A stretch of DNA of 64,000 bases from Mycobacterium sp. SMC-2 (GTDB lineage: Bacteria; Actinomycetota; Actinomycetes; Mycobacteriales; Mycobacteriaceae). This document shows positions 18,211 to 27,693 of the stretch, in pieces. The position numbers and the translations under genes are program-made. The stretch spans positions 5,642,001 through 5,706,000 of the forward strand of contig NZ_CP079863.1 of assembly GCF_025263485.1 (NCBI RefSeq), written 5' to 3'. The first letter of the stretch is position 1. Each line of letters begins with the position of its first letter. Under the pieces are notes generated by a model. It did no database searches. It was not told the DNA's origin and saw nothing but the letters and a program-made list of their open reading frames with translations.

Positions 18211-18272
18211 TGCGATGGTTCCTTTTCTGATTTGTGGGCTTGATCATCGGCGCTGGCCAGGGTGCAGCCCCG

Positions 18273-19001
18273 TCACGGTACGAATGCGACGTTCGAGACT
18301 TTCACCTCGTTTCCGACCTTCTGCACAATGATTCGCATCCGCCAATGCCGCGGCTCCTGTTCGGCCGCACCGAGGTTCGAGGTCTTGACGGACACAGCGA
18401 CCAGCACTTGGGCTTCGTTGCCTGATTGTGACTCCAGGCCCGCCTCGGTAATTGTTCCTACCGACTTGGACTGCGCTTTCTTGACGACGTCGATGAAGGG
18501 CTTGGACCGATGCGAGAAGTCGTCATAGAAAGTGCCGGTCGCTGAGTCCAGGATGCGCTGGGTGTCGGCGTCGGCGTGCTGCCAGTCAATTGTCGTCAGG
18601 TTCAGCGCGCCTTGCCGTGCGACTTGGACTAACAGCTCGCGCTGCTGCTGGGCCCGATGAGACTGATAGGTCTGGAACCCGAACCAGCCGGCCAGCGACC
18701 CCAAGCCGACAACGATGACCGACCCCAATAGGGTTGCCAAGAGCACTGGCGACCTGGGCCTTTTGACCGGGGTAGCGTCGGCGGAATCGCCGTCGACGTC
18801 GTCATCAACCGGGGCGTCGTAGTCGTCGACTTCGTCGGCCCCCTCCATCGCCGTCTCCGAGGCGGGCGCCGCTTCGGCATTCGTCTCACTGGCGGTGACC
18901 GATTCCGATGAATCCACGTCAGCGTGGCTGGCGGATTGGGACGTTTCTGCCAGGCCCGTCTCGCTCAGTGCCTCTTGGGGGGCATCAGCATGCTTTGCCA
19001 T
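18273..19001 (-). CDS. Mce-associated membrane protein (Mam), first copy
   Basis: A 242-residue protein with a long acidic, low-complexity cytoplasmic head (residues 1-80), a transmembrane helix (VLLATLLGSVIVVGLGSLAG) and an outer domain that includes GTFYDDFSHRSKPFIDVV. Its ATG at 19001 has AAGGAG upstream, so it begins 37 bp inside the 3' end of mceF, an unusually long overlap for this operon. Pairs of Mam proteins normally close mce operons and are believed to work with the Mce complex in the cell envelope. Confidence 0.86.
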   Translation of the reverse strand: MAKHADAPQEALSETGLAETSQSASHADVDSSESVTASETNAEAAPASETAMEGADEVDDYDAPVDDDVDGDSADATPVKRPRSPVLLATLLGSVIVVGLGSLAGWFGFQTYQSHRAQQQRELLVQVARQGALNLTTIDWQHADADTQRILDSATGTFYDDFSHRSKPFIDVVKKAQSKSVGTITEAGLESQSGNEAQVLVAVSVKTSNLGAAEQEPRHWRMRIIVQKVGNEVKVSNVAFVP

Positions 19002-20440
19002 GTTTGCTCCTTACTGGTGCCGCGGGCCAGGTCGGCTTGGGTGTACATCCGGCCGTCTGGGCCTATATACATGCCCGTGGCGGGATCGTATTGGACGGCT
19101 GCTATCGGCGGTGGCAAGGGACCCGGCGGCGACGGCGGGGGGACCTGCCCAGGCGGCTCCTCGCCCGGCCTGAACTGCGGGACACCCTGCCCGGAGTACG
19201 TCGCGTTCGGATCACCCTTCCAGTTGAAGCCCTCGTTGAGAGGAACGTAGGTTTGGTCGCTTTCGCACAGTTTGACGGTCGGCGCGCGTTTGCCGGGGCG
19301 TGTTTCGCAGGGCAGATTGTGGGCACCGCGCACGTTGAGCATCGAGTCTTGCGGCACCCGGCAGTAGAAGTCGCCTTTAGGTGGATCCGGGTAGTCCTCG
19401 TAACTGGCAGCACGCTGCTGCTGGGCCGGCAGAAATCCGGTGGTGCATGGCGGCGGCCAGTTGAGGTTCAGGTTGAAGCTCAGAAAAGCACCGACGTAAT
19501 CCTGCTTGGTGTTGCGGTTGGCCACCCCGATCGCCTGGATGTCGGCAGTGCCTTGGGGCAGCTCGACCAACAGAGATTCGAGGTTGTCGCGGTAGGTGAC
19601 GCCCACCTGCCCCACACTGACCAGGTTGGCCAGCACGATCGGCAGCGTGGGGTTCAGCCGGTCGAACAACTGCCGGGCCTCGGCGGCCGCCGGCGCGCCG
19701 TTGCGCAGCAGACCCGCGACCGAAGGGTCGTTGTCGCGCAGCTCAGAGGTGATGGTCGCAAGGTGGGCGGCCCACGCCTGGACCGCATCTGATGACTGAG
19801 TCTGGCTGTCCAGCAGCGGCTTGGACCCGTCAATCAAGGTGACGAGCGCGTCGAGGTTGTTGTGGGCATCGATGGCCAGCTTCGACGTCCCATCAACCAG
19901 GCGGGAAAGCTCCGGGCCGAGGCCACCCACCGCGGCATAGGACTCGTCGACCACGGTTTTCAGGTTGTCGCGTGGGATCACGCTCAGACCGCGGTTGGTC
20001 GCTGCCAGCAGCGAGTTGATGTCCGGTGGGACATACGTGCGGTCAAGGGGGATTACGTCGCCGTTCTTCAGTGATGGCCCTTGCGCACTGCGGGGCAGCA
20101 GCTCAACGTATTGCTCGCCAACAGCCGATACGCTGTGCACCTGGGCGTTGAGGTCGGCTGGGATGTGGGTATCGGAATCCAACTGGAGCACCGCCTCGGC
20201 ACCCGTGGGAGTCAGCTGTACCGCCTGCACCCGACCCACCTCGACGCCTCGGTAGGTGACATTCCCGCCCCGGTAGAGTCCGCCTGCCTGGGGTAGCTCC
20301 ACTTTGACCGTGTAGCGGTCGATCCCGAAGAACACGGCCGGTACTTGCATGAAGTTGAAAAACATGATCGCGGCAGCGGTAAGGCTGATCACCGCGAAAA
20401 CTACGAGCTGAATTTTTGTGCGCTTCGTCAGATGCAGCAT
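18965..20440 (-). CDS. mceF: Mce-family protein, position F
   Basis: A 491-residue MlaD/Mce-domain protein with an N-terminal membrane anchor (IQLVVFAVISLTAAAIMFFN), then the Mce domain (LYRGGNVTYRGVEVGRVQAV at about 55-75), a helical middle region and a proline-rich tail (PPGQVPPPSPPGPLPPPI). Six Mce proteins (A-F) together form the periplasmic lipid-conducting part of the importer. The ATG at 20440 is one base after the mceE stop. The tail overlaps the following mam gene. Confidence 0.9.
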   Translation of the reverse strand: MLHLTKRTKIQLVVFAVISLTAAAIMFFNFMQVPAVFFGIDRYTVKVELPQAGGLYRGGNVTYRGVEVGRVQAVQLTPTGAEAVLQLDSDTHIPADLNAQVHSVSAVGEQYVELLPRSAQGPSLKNGDVIPLDRTYVPPDINSLLAATNRGLSVIPRDNLKTVVDESYAAVGGLGPELSRLVDGTSKLAIDAHNNLDALVTLIDGSKPLLDSQTQSSDAVQAWAAHLATITSELRDNDPSVAGLLRNGAPAAAEARQLFDRLNPTLPIVLANLVSVGQVGVTYRDNLESLLVELPQGTADIQAIGVANRNTKQDYVGAFLSFNLNLNWPPPCTTGFLPAQQQRAASYEDYPDPPKGDFYCRVPQDSMLNVRGAHNLPCETRPGKRAPTVKLCESDQTYVPLNEGFNWKGDPNATYSGQGVPQFRPGEEPPGQVPPPSPPGPLPPPIAAVQYDPATGMYIGPDGRMYTQADLARGTSKEQTWQSMLMPPKRH

Positions 20441-20441
20441 G

Positions 20442-21602
20442 TCAGCGCCCCTGGTCGAAGTGGTAAGGGACGACCAACGGGTTGCCGGGGTTGTACTGGC
20501 TGCCCGCCATGCAGGGGCTGGGCATCTGGCCGATGGTACGGCCCCACTGCAGCTCGAGCTCGGTTAGATTGCACTCGAACCGGGTGCCGGTGAAAAACGA
20601 CGCGTCGAGCCGACTTAGCGTCAAATCGATCACCGCGGTCAAGTTCGCGTAGTCACCGCGCAACCATTTGCTGAGCGTTTCCGTGGGGAAGGGGAAGGTT
20701 CCAAAGAAACCCAGCGAGCGGGTCAACGTCGGCCCGGCATCGGCCAGCGATTGCAGCACGGGGCCAAGGTCCTTCAGCTCTTTGATCAGGTTCTCCTTGG
20801 TCTTATTGACCGAGTCGGCGGCGAGCGCGCTGAACTTGCCCACTTCTCCGAGCGCGTCGGCGAGGTTGTCTCGCTCGTCTTTGAGGACGCTCAGCGCTTG
20901 CGGGATGGTCTTAAGGGCCTTGTCGATTACCGGCTTCTGGTCGGCGAACTGGCGGACGAGATTGTTGAGGCTGTCCGTTGCGGCGATGATGTCGCTTTTT
21001 TGGTCGTTGAGATAGCTGACGAATTTGTCGAGCTGTTCGAGCAGGCTTCGCAAATCTTGTTCGCGCCCGGAAAAGGCGGTGCTCAACGCCTTGGTGATGT
21101 CTTGGATCTGGCCCAGGCCGCCGCCGTTGAGCAGCAGTGAAACGGCGGCCAGTGTCCGCTCAGTGGACGGGTAGGCGCCAGCCGACGATAGCGGGATCAG
21201 TGATCCGCTTCTCAGCTTGCCCTGCGGCGCCACCCCGGTGGGCGGTGCCAGTTCGACGTGCACCGAACCGAGCAGGCTGGTTTGACCGAGGGTGGCCGTC
21301 GCGTTGGCCGGGAGGTTCACATCGCCGTCGATCGTCATGGTGACCAGCGCATGCCAACCCTGCAGCTCGATCTTGATCACGTTGCCGACCGTCACATCGT
21401 TGACCCGGACCCGGGAATTCTGTTGCAGGTTTTGCACGTCGGGCATCTGAGCTTGAATCGTGTATGAACCCGATCCGCCGCCTTTGGTTCCCGGGAGGGT
21501 GAACGAGTTCAGGCCCCGAAAGCCGCAGCCAGACAGCAAGGCGAGCGCCAACGTTGCCAATAGCGCCGCCGCTGCGCGACTCCTAAGCCGTGACGGCCTC
21601 AT
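20442..21602 (-). CDS. mceE: Mce-family lipoprotein, position E
   Basis: A 386-residue Mce protein with a lipoprotein signal: basic start, hydrophobic core and lipobox LLSGC (Cys26). The Mce domain follows (NSRVRNDVTVGNVIKIEL-type segment, near residues 60-80), then a long coiled-coil-prone helical region (DKFVSYLNDQKSDIIAATD). Position E in mce operons is regularly the lipid-anchored subunit. The start overlaps the mceD stop by four bases. Confidence 0.9.
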   Translation of the reverse strand: MRPSRLRSRAAAALLATLALALLSGCGFRGLNSFTLPGTKGGGSGSYTIQAQMPDVQNLQQNSRVRVNDVTVGNVIKIELQGWHALVTMTIDGDVNLPANATATLGQTSLLGSVHVELAPPTGVAPQGKLRSGSLIPLSSAGAYPSTERTLAAVSLLLNGGGLGQIQDITKALSTAFSGREQDLRSLLEQLDKFVSYLNDQKSDIIAATDSLNNLVRQFADQKPVIDKALKTIPQALSVLKDERDNLADALGEVGKFSALAADSVNKTKENLIKELKDLGPVLQSLADAGPTLTRSLGFFGTFPFPTETLSKWLRGDYANLTAVIDLTLSRLDASFFTGTRFECNLTELELQWGRTIGQMPSPCMAGSQYNPGNPLVVPYHFDQGR

Positions 21603-22957
21603 TGTCCACCTCCGGGCGGCACCATCATTCCGCGCAGTCCGGCGGCGGGGTTGGTCGGCGCGGCTTGTGCGGGCGGCGGTTGCGTCGACGCGTCGGCTGC
21701 CGGCGGCGGGGTGCCAGCCGGCGGTGTCTCATCGGCCGGCGGTGCGGGGCTAGCCGGCGCGGGCGGAGATCCCGGTGGCGGCGGGGGAACATAGTCCGGG
21801 CGCAGCCAGTCCTCGCTGTAGGTAAGTTCGTTGGGGCGCGCCGCGGCTCCCACGAAAAGGTTTTCGCCCAGCGGAGGGAAGTTCATCTGGCGGTTTTTGA
21901 TAATCGGCGCCAGATACTGCACACACAGCTTCGCTGACTCCTTGGCGCCTCGACGCGAAGCGGCCTGCACTGCTCCGCAGAGGAATTGGATCGTGTTGGC
22001 AAAGTTGTTCAAGGCCAGGGCGCCGGTCAGCGTCCCTTGTGCGGGTTGGTAAATGTTGAGGAAGTTCTGGAACGCGGTCGGGCCGACATGCAGAAGTTGC
22101 TTGACGTCATCAAGGCTCTCGTTCACGGCTTGAGTCACCGACGCCAACTTGTCCGAGGTGGTCCCCAGTGCCTCGCGGTTGTCGGCCACGAAGCTGCGGA
22201 CGTCGTCAACCACGTCGTTGAGGTTGCGAACAGCGTGCGCGACTTCGTCGGGGTCGTTGGCCAGCAAGCCCGTCACCGCGGCCAGGTTCTGGTTCAGGTG
22301 TTGCAGCAAGTCGCTGCTGTCGTGCAGCGCGGAGACCAGGATCGACAGGTTCTTCACGGTACTGAACAGGTCGTTGCTGTGATCGCCGAGCGCCGAAATC
22401 GCCTGTGACAGTTTGATGACGGTGTCACGGATGTCTGGGCCCTGGCCCCGCAAGTTGTCGGCTGCCGTGTTGATGAATGCGCCTAGGGTGCTGGTCCCAC
22501 CCGGAGTGGTCGGCTGCAGTACCTGTGTCAGTTTCTCGAGCTGCTGGCGAAAGTCGTCGTATTCCACCGGAACCGCGGTGCGTTCCTGCGGGATCACGGC
22601 GTGATCAGCCATCACCCGGCCGCCCGTATAGGCGGGCGTCAACTGGATGGACCGGGGCGTCACCAGTGACGGTGAGAGGATCACCGCTTTGGCATCAGCA
22701 GGCACCTTGTATTTGTCGTTGTACCAAAAGGTGATCTTCACGTCATTGGGTTGTGGTTCGATCTTTTCGATTTTGCCGACCGGCACGCCGAGAACAACGA
22801 CGCTGTCACCGTTGTAGAGGCCGGTGCTGTTGGCGAAATATCCGACGACAGTGGTGCGACCGATCCCGGCCGCCGACCGCAGCACGGTGATGATGCCGCC
22901 GATCAGCACCACTACCAGAGCGATGGCCACGCCGATCTTTGCGTTGCGGGAGCTCAC
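21599..22957 (-). CDS. mceD: Mce-family protein, position D
   Basis: A 452-residue Mce protein: membrane anchor (IGVAIALVVVLIGGIITVL), Mce domain with GLYNGDSVVVLGVPVGKIEK, helical repeats, and a C-terminal region very rich in Pro, Ala and Gly. The start is GTG at 22957, overlapping the mceC stop by four bases. It is part of the six-subunit Mce lipid importer; which lipid this operon carries cannot be told from sequence. Confidence 0.9.
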   Translation of the reverse strand: MSSRNAKIGVAIALVVVLIGGIITVLRSAAGIGRTTVVGYFANSTGLYNGDSVVVLGVPVGKIEKIEPQPNDVKITFWYNDKYKVPADAKAVILSPSLVTPRSIQLTPAYTGGRVMADHAVIPQERTAVPVEYDDFRQQLEKLTQVLQPTTPGGTSTLGAFINTAADNLRGQGPDIRDTVIKLSQAISALGDHSNDLFSTVKNLSILVSALHDSSDLLQHLNQNLAAVTGLLANDPDEVAHAVRNLNDVVDDVRSFVADNREALGTTSDKLASVTQAVNESLDDVKQLLHVGPTAFQNFLNIYQPAQGTLTGALALNNFANTIQFLCGAVQAASRRGAKESAKLCVQYLAPIIKNRQMNFPPLGENLFVGAAARPNELTYSEDWLRPDYVPPPPPGSPPAPASPAPPADETPPAGTPPPAADASTQPPPAQAAPTNPAAGLRGMMVPPGGGQ

Positions 22958-24276
22958 TGTCCACCCCCTTCACCCGGCCGGGAGGGTCCCGGCGACGGAC
23001 TCGACTGCCCTTCGCCTGGACCCGGAGACGCGGGCGGACCTGGCGGCGGCCCGCCCGGTGGCGGCGCGGGTAGCGGCTCGCGGTAGGGATAGCAGCCAGG
23101 TCCTGGCGAGGGCGAACCTGGTGAACCGCACGGGTGGTCGCCCGGGTTGCCGGTAATGGCGTCGGGCAGCGTCAGGCGCGGTTCCCCGCCCTGGCCGGTC
23201 CGCGGGAACGGAATCGGCAGTGGCGGTGTCCCCGGCTGGCCGGTCTGCGGGTCGGCGCGCTGGGTGGGCAACAGCACATTCGGATCCAGGCCAAGATCGG
23301 AGAAGGCCGCATCGATGAATGGCTGCACGAACTGTCCGGGGAAAAGGTTGGCCACGTAGGCCTTGAAAAACGGCCCGGAGGAGACCGATTCACCGAGGCC
23401 CATGGCGTATCTATTTAGCCCTACGATCGCTTTCTGCACGCGTTGCTTGCGGTTGTCGACGATCGCCAGCACACCGTTGAGCTTGTCGAGCGCAGGCTTC
23501 AACGTGTCGCGGTTCTCGGCGATGAACCCTTTGAGCTGCTGGGCCAGCGCGGAGAGATTATTGGAGATTTGGTCCAGCGCGTTGCTTTGGGTTCTCAACT
23601 GCACCAGGAGCGCGTTGGTGTGAGCGACGAGCTTGGCCACTTCGTCGCTACGCTCGGCCAGCACCTTGGTCGCCTTGTTGGCGTTGCTCAACAGGTTTCG
23701 CAGCGCACTGTCGCGTTCGTCTAACGTCTGCGAGAATCGCGCTACCCCCTGCACCGCGGCCTTCAGGTCAGGCGAGGTGTTGGAGAAGGTATTGGCCAGC
23801 ACGGCCAGCGAATTGGAAAGCTGGTCGGTGTTGAGGCCGCTGATCGTTGCCGTAAGGTCACCCAGCGCGTCGGGTAGCTGATAGGCCGGCGTGGTCCGGT
23901 CAAGGGGTATTGGTCCGGTCAGCTGCCCCTCTCCACGAGGGGTGATCTCGAGGACTTTGCTGCCGAGCACGGTCCTGAGTTTGATCGCCGCCTCGGTACG
24001 GTCACCAAGTCGGACATTCCTGGCGACCTCGAACTTGACCAGTACGCGCGGTCCGTCCAGCTCGACGCTGGAGACCTGCCCGACGCGATAACCCGATACT
24101 TGAACGTGGTTACCGGCCATCAAGCCGCCCGCCTCGGCGAAGTACGCCGAGTAAGTCTTGTCCCTGTTGAAAAACAACAGCTTGTCGTAGTTCAAGGACA
24201 GCAACATAAGAGCAAAAACGACACCCAGGCCGATGGCGCCGACGATGAACGGATTGCGCTCGGAAAAAGTCTTCAT
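22954..24276 (-). CDS. mceC: Mce-family protein, position C
   Basis: A 440-residue Mce protein with a membrane anchor (IVGAIGLGVVFALMLLSLNY), an Mce domain containing AGGLMAGNHVQVSGYRVGQV, a helical region, and a Pro/Gly-rich tail. I start at ATG 24276, which overlaps the mceB TGA as ATGA; the open frame runs to 24456 but the extra residues are shadow translation of mceB. Confidence 0.9.
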   Translation of the reverse strand: MKTFSERNPFIVGAIGLGVVFALMLLSLNYDKLLFFNRDKTYSAYFAEAGGLMAGNHVQVSGYRVGQVSSVELDGPRVLVKFEVARNVRLGDRTEAAIKLRTVLGSKVLEITPRGEGQLTGPIPLDRTTPAYQLPDALGDLTATISGLNTDQLSNSLAVLANTFSNTSPDLKAAVQGVARFSQTLDERDSALRNLLSNANKATKVLAERSDEVAKLVAHTNALLVQLRTQSNALDQISNNLSALAQQLKGFIAENRDTLKPALDKLNGVLAIVDNRKQRVQKAIVGLNRYAMGLGESVSSGPFFKAYVANLFPGQFVQPFIDAAFSDLGLDPNVLLPTQRADPQTGQPGTPPLPIPFPRTGQGGEPRLTLPDAITGNPGDHPCGSPGSPSPGPGCYPYREPLPAPPPGGPPPGPPASPGPGEGQSSPSPGPSRPGEGGGQ

Positions 24277-25301
24277 CGCGGCGTGCACCTGCCGGTGGCC
24301 TGACCGGCCAGCTTGACATACACCGGCTGGCCGCCCTTGCCGTTGAGCTTGAGGACGATATCGCACAAGTAGAAGCTGAAGAAGTCTCCGTACATACCCT
24401 GCCTGTTGAGTATCCGCAACGCGTCGGGCCAGTTGTTGAGGTAGTTGTCGAACCACTCGTGGTCGGCCAGCACGTTCCCTGCGGTGCGATCCGCTTCGTG
24501 CACAACCTTTTTCACCGGTGGGCGGGCCTGCGCCAGCAGGTCGGCGATCGACGCGGCGGCCGCGTTGGCGTACGCCACTCCGTTGCTGATGTCCTGCTTG
24601 CGAGCTGTGAGACCTTCGACCAGTTCAGATAGTGAGTCGACGGCCTTGGCGAACTGGCCGCTTTGGCCGCCGAGCGAACCGAGCAGGCTGTTCAAATTGA
24701 CGATGACTTGACCGATCAGTTGATCGCGGTCGGCCAAGGTGTTGGTCAGGGCCGCCGCCTGGGTGAGAAATGAGCCGATCGTGCCGCCCTGCCCTTGGAA
24801 GGCCGTGATCAGTTGACCGGTCAGCTTGTTCACCTGGTCGGGGTCCAGCGCACGGAATAGTGGCCGGAAGCCGCCGATCAACGCATCCAAATCCAGCGCC
24901 GGCTCGGTACGGCTCAGCGGGATCGTCGCACCCGGAGAAAGTCGCTTGACTGCGCCCGCGCCCTCTTCCAGTGCCACATATCTGCCGCCAGTGAGATCAG
25001 CGAAACGGATAGCGGCCCTCGTACCCTCGGTGAGCACTACCGAGTCGGCCGCTGTGAACTCGACGAGCACCGTGGAGTCGGGCTGAATGGTGATGTTTTT
25101 GACCTTGCCGACCTCGACACCAGCGATGCGGACGAAGTTTCCGCCCGCCAAACCCGAGACATTTGCGAACTGGGCCTTATAGGTCTTCTCAGCCTGAAAA
25201 CGGAGCTGCCCGAAAACACCGATCAGCGCGAACATGCCCAGCAGAGCCACGACCACATAGACGGCCAGGCGCCACAGCGCTCCTGCCAAATTGTCTCGCA
25301 T
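24273..25301 (-). CDS. mceB: Mce-family protein, position B
   Basis: A 342-residue Mce protein, the shortest of the six as is usual for position B. It has an anchor (LAVYVVVALLGMFALIGVFG), an Mce domain with SGLAGGNFVRIAGVEVGKVK, a helical domain, and a C terminus with the conserved MYGDFFSFYLCDIVLK before GQATGRCTPR. The ATG at 25301 lies 34 bp after the mceA stop; downstream it overlaps mceC by four bases. Confidence 0.9.
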   Translation of the reverse strand: MRDNLAGALWRLAVYVVVALLGMFALIGVFGQLRFQAEKTYKAQFANVSGLAGGNFVRIAGVEVGKVKNITIQPDSTVLVEFTAADSVVLTEGTRAAIRFADLTGGRYVALEEGAGAVKRLSPGATIPLSRTEPALDLDALIGGFRPLFRALDPDQVNKLTGQLITAFQGQGGTIGSFLTQAAALTNTLADRDQLIGQVIVNLNSLLGSLGGQSGQFAKAVDSLSELVEGLTARKQDISNGVAYANAAAASIADLLAQARPPVKKVVHEADRTAGNVLADHEWFDNYLNNWPDALRILNRQGMYGDFFSFYLCDIVLKLNGKGGQPVYVKLAGQATGRCTPR

Positions 25302-25335
25302 CAGTGCCTTCCTCTAACGCGTCTGCAGTCGGCGG

Positions 25336-26805
25336 TCACGGCGCCGGGCCATAGGGTGGCGGTGGCAGCGGTTCGCACTCCTGGGTGACGATTCCGCAGG
25401 TGGGATGGGTCCCGGCCGGCACCGGCGGCACGAACGGTTCCGACCCCGCCGGCGGTGGACCCGGTTCGCGCGGCATGCCCGGCGGAGGCGCCGGAGGCAA
25501 ACCGGGATACAGCGGCGTTCCGTCCGGCGCATACTGTTGCGCCCCGTACGGTGGCGCGCCCGGATACGGGATCGGACCGGGTGCCGCACCCCCCGGATGG
25601 CGAAGGCTGGGCGGCTTCGGCACTCCCCGCGTAACCGGGAAATAGTCCGCGTATCCCGGGAAACCAATGCCGGGGTTCGGTCGCATGTCCAACCCGGTCC
25701 CCCACCCGGTGTTGGTCACCAGGTAACGCTGCGGAAAGTTTTTGGCGACGTCGGGCAAGGATCCGCAACCCGGCCGTCCCCCAGGCCCACCTTTGGCCCC
25801 GTTGATCGGCAGGTTGTCAGGAAAGCGGTACGCATCGTCGCCGAGGAGCAAAGCGACGTCGAGGATGACCGAATACCCGTTGCTGCCGCCGGCGACGCCG
25901 GAAAACGAATCGATGACGTTCTTTCCGCCTACCAGCGTGCAGGTTAATTCCGGGTTGTACTTCATCAGCAGCCGAGTGGTGGACTCAAGCAGGTTGATTC
26001 CATGCACCAGGTTGTCCTTATTCGGCCCGATCAGGTTGGTGCCACTGCTCGACAGCCCGATGACGTTGAGCAGCAACGAGTCCAGCGCCCGGGCATTGCT
26101 GCTGACGGTGACGCTGGTGGTGCTGGCCGCGTCGAGCACCGTCACGATGTCGCGTGCGGCCGCGCTGTAGGTGTCGCTGAATCCCTTGAATGCGCGCAGG
26201 TCGCTACGGACCGTTTCGCTGCGGGGATTGATAGCCTTCAGGACTTCGTTGAGGTCGGTGGTGGCCTCACCGAGGGTTTCACCTTTGCCGCGGAACCCGT
26301 CTCCCAACGCGGTGAGCACTGCGTTCAGCTTGGGTGTGTCGACCTGATTGAGCACCGCGACCAGGTTTTGAAACACCGTGTTTACTTCGGTCGTCACGTT
26401 GCGCGATCTCACCACTGCCCCGGCCGCCAGCCGTTTCGGGCTCGGGTTGTCGGGAACCTGCAGATCGACGTATTTCCCGCCGAACGCCGTGGTGGCGGTG
26501 ATTTGGGCGGTGATATTGGCCGGAATGTATTTAAGCTGGTCGGGGTACAGCTCGAGCCGAAGCGTCACCGGATCGCCTGGCTGAATCGAGGTAACCCGGC
26601 CGACCTGCACGCCGCGCAACTTCACTTTTGCACCGGGTTCCATGATGAGGCCCGAGCGGTCCGAGGTGAGCGTCACCCTGGCGTATGGCCTGAGATCTCT
26701 GTTGAACATCGCCAGCGTGAGCACGATCAGGCCGGTGATCGCGACGAAGAGGATGAGGGTCCAGAGTGCCGGGGGAAGGCCAGCCTCACGTCGTATTTTT
26801 TTCAT
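25336..26805 (-). CDS. mceA: Mce-family protein, position A
   Basis: A 489-residue Mce protein: membrane anchor (ALWTLILFVAITGLIVLTLA), Mce domain with MEPGAKVKLRGVQVGRV, the aromatic-poor QITATTAFGGKYVDL segment, a helical region, and a long Pro/Gly tail. It starts 6 bp after yrbEB. The numbered mce family (mce1 to mce8) cannot be assigned safely by eye, but the neighbouring catabolic genes differ from those of the classical cholesterol (mce4) locus as I know it. Confidence 0.9.
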   Translation of the reverse strand: MKKIRREAGLPPALWTLILFVAITGLIVLTLAMFNRDLRPYARVTLTSDRSGLIMEPGAKVKLRGVQVGRVTSIQPGDPVTLRLELYPDQLKYIPANITAQITATTAFGGKYVDLQVPDNPSPKRLAAGAVVRSRNVTTEVNTVFQNLVAVLNQVDTPKLNAVLTALGDGFRGKGETLGEATTDLNEVLKAINPRSETVRSDLRAFKGFSDTYSAAARDIVTVLDAASTTSVTVSSNARALDSLLLNVIGLSSSGTNLIGPNKDNLVHGINLLESTTRLLMKYNPELTCTLVGGKNVIDSFSGVAGGSNGYSVILDVALLLGDDAYRFPDNLPINGAKGGPGGRPGCGSLPDVAKNFPQRYLVTNTGWGTGLDMRPNPGIGFPGYADYFPVTRGVPKPPSLRHPGGAAPGPIPYPGAPPYGAQQYAPDGTPLYPGLPPAPPPGMPREPGPPPAGSEPFVPPVPAGTHPTCGIVTQECEPLPPPPYGPAP

Positions 26806-26811
26806 CGGTCG

Positions 26812-27693
26812 CTACCCAGACAGGTTGAAGTCGCCGGACACCCCGTAGGCGGCCATCGCCACAGCTAACTGCAGGAATGCCGCCACGACCAATGAGGCGC
26901 GCACCGAGCGACCGACCGCTTCACCGACGCCGGCCGGGCCGCCTGAGGCGTTGAAACCGTAATAGGTGTGCACCAGCATGACCACCGTTGCCGTCACCAT
27001 GACTTGGAGCAGCGACCAAATCAGGTCGGTCGGCTTCAAATAGGTCTGGAAGTAGTGGTCATAGACCCCGGGAGCCTGGCCAAAGGCGACGACGACAAGC
27101 GTCCGGGTCGCCAGATATCCCGCCAACGAGGAAAGGCACCACAGTGGAACCGTGACCAGCACACCCGCCACTACCCGCGTGGAGGCCAGGTAGCTGATCG
27201 CGCGGATGCCCATCACCTCGAGCGCGTCGATCTCCTCGTTGATGCGCATTGCGCCCATCTGTGCGGTGGCTCCAGCGCCGATGGTCGCGGCCAGGCCGAT
27301 GGCTGCGGTCAGCGGCGCGGCGAACCGGGTGTTGATGTAGGCCGAGGCGAAACCGCTCAATGCCTCCACGCCGATATCGGATAAAGATCGGTAAAGCTGG
27401 ATGCCGACAAAGGAACCGGTGGACATAACCAAGGTGGTGACGACCACCACGGTGCCGCCGATGATGGCCAGCGCACCGACGCCCAGACTCATGGTGGCGA
27501 TCAGGCGCAGCGTCTCGGCCTTATAGCGGGCGATCGCATCCCACGTCAGGGCCAGCGCCTTGACATAGAACGCGGTCTGGTTCCCGAGCCGGTTCCACCC
27601 GTCGATCAGACCGCGCACGGTGATTGTCAGCCGTGCTAACCGCGGCGGCGCGGGGACGGCGCTCAGCGTGGGTGGGGCGGGGGCTGCGCTCAC
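26812..27693 (-). CDS. yrbEB: YrbE/MlaE-type permease, subunit B
   Basis: A 293-residue integral membrane permease of the Mce importer, with the MlaE-family cytoplasmic loop containing EEIDALEVMGIRAISYLAST and several transmembrane helices. I start at GTG 27693, whose GTGA overlaps the yrbEA stop; the longer frame from 28023 is a shadow of yrbEA. It should pair with YrbEA and an MceG-type ATPase, which is not in this window. Confidence 0.9.
   Translation of the reverse strand: MSAAPAPPTLSAVPAPPRLARLTITVRGLIDGWNRLGNQTAFYVKALALTWDAIARYKAETLRLIATMSLGVGALAIIGGTVVVVTTLVMSTGSFVGIQLYRSLSDIGVEALSGFASAYINTRFAAPLTAAIGLAATIGAGATAQMGAMRINEEIDALEVMGIRAISYLASTRVVAGVLVTVPLWCLSSLAGYLATRTLVVVAFGQAPGVYDHYFQTYLKPTDLIWSLLQVMVTATVVMLVHTYYGFNASGGPAGVGEAVGRSVRASLVVAAFLQLAVAMAAYGVSGDFNLSG

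Noticed and set aside
22954..24456. An extended 500-residue form of MceC
   Set aside because: The first 60 residues are shadow translation of mceB; ATG 24276 overlaps the mceB stop and is followed directly by the membrane anchor.
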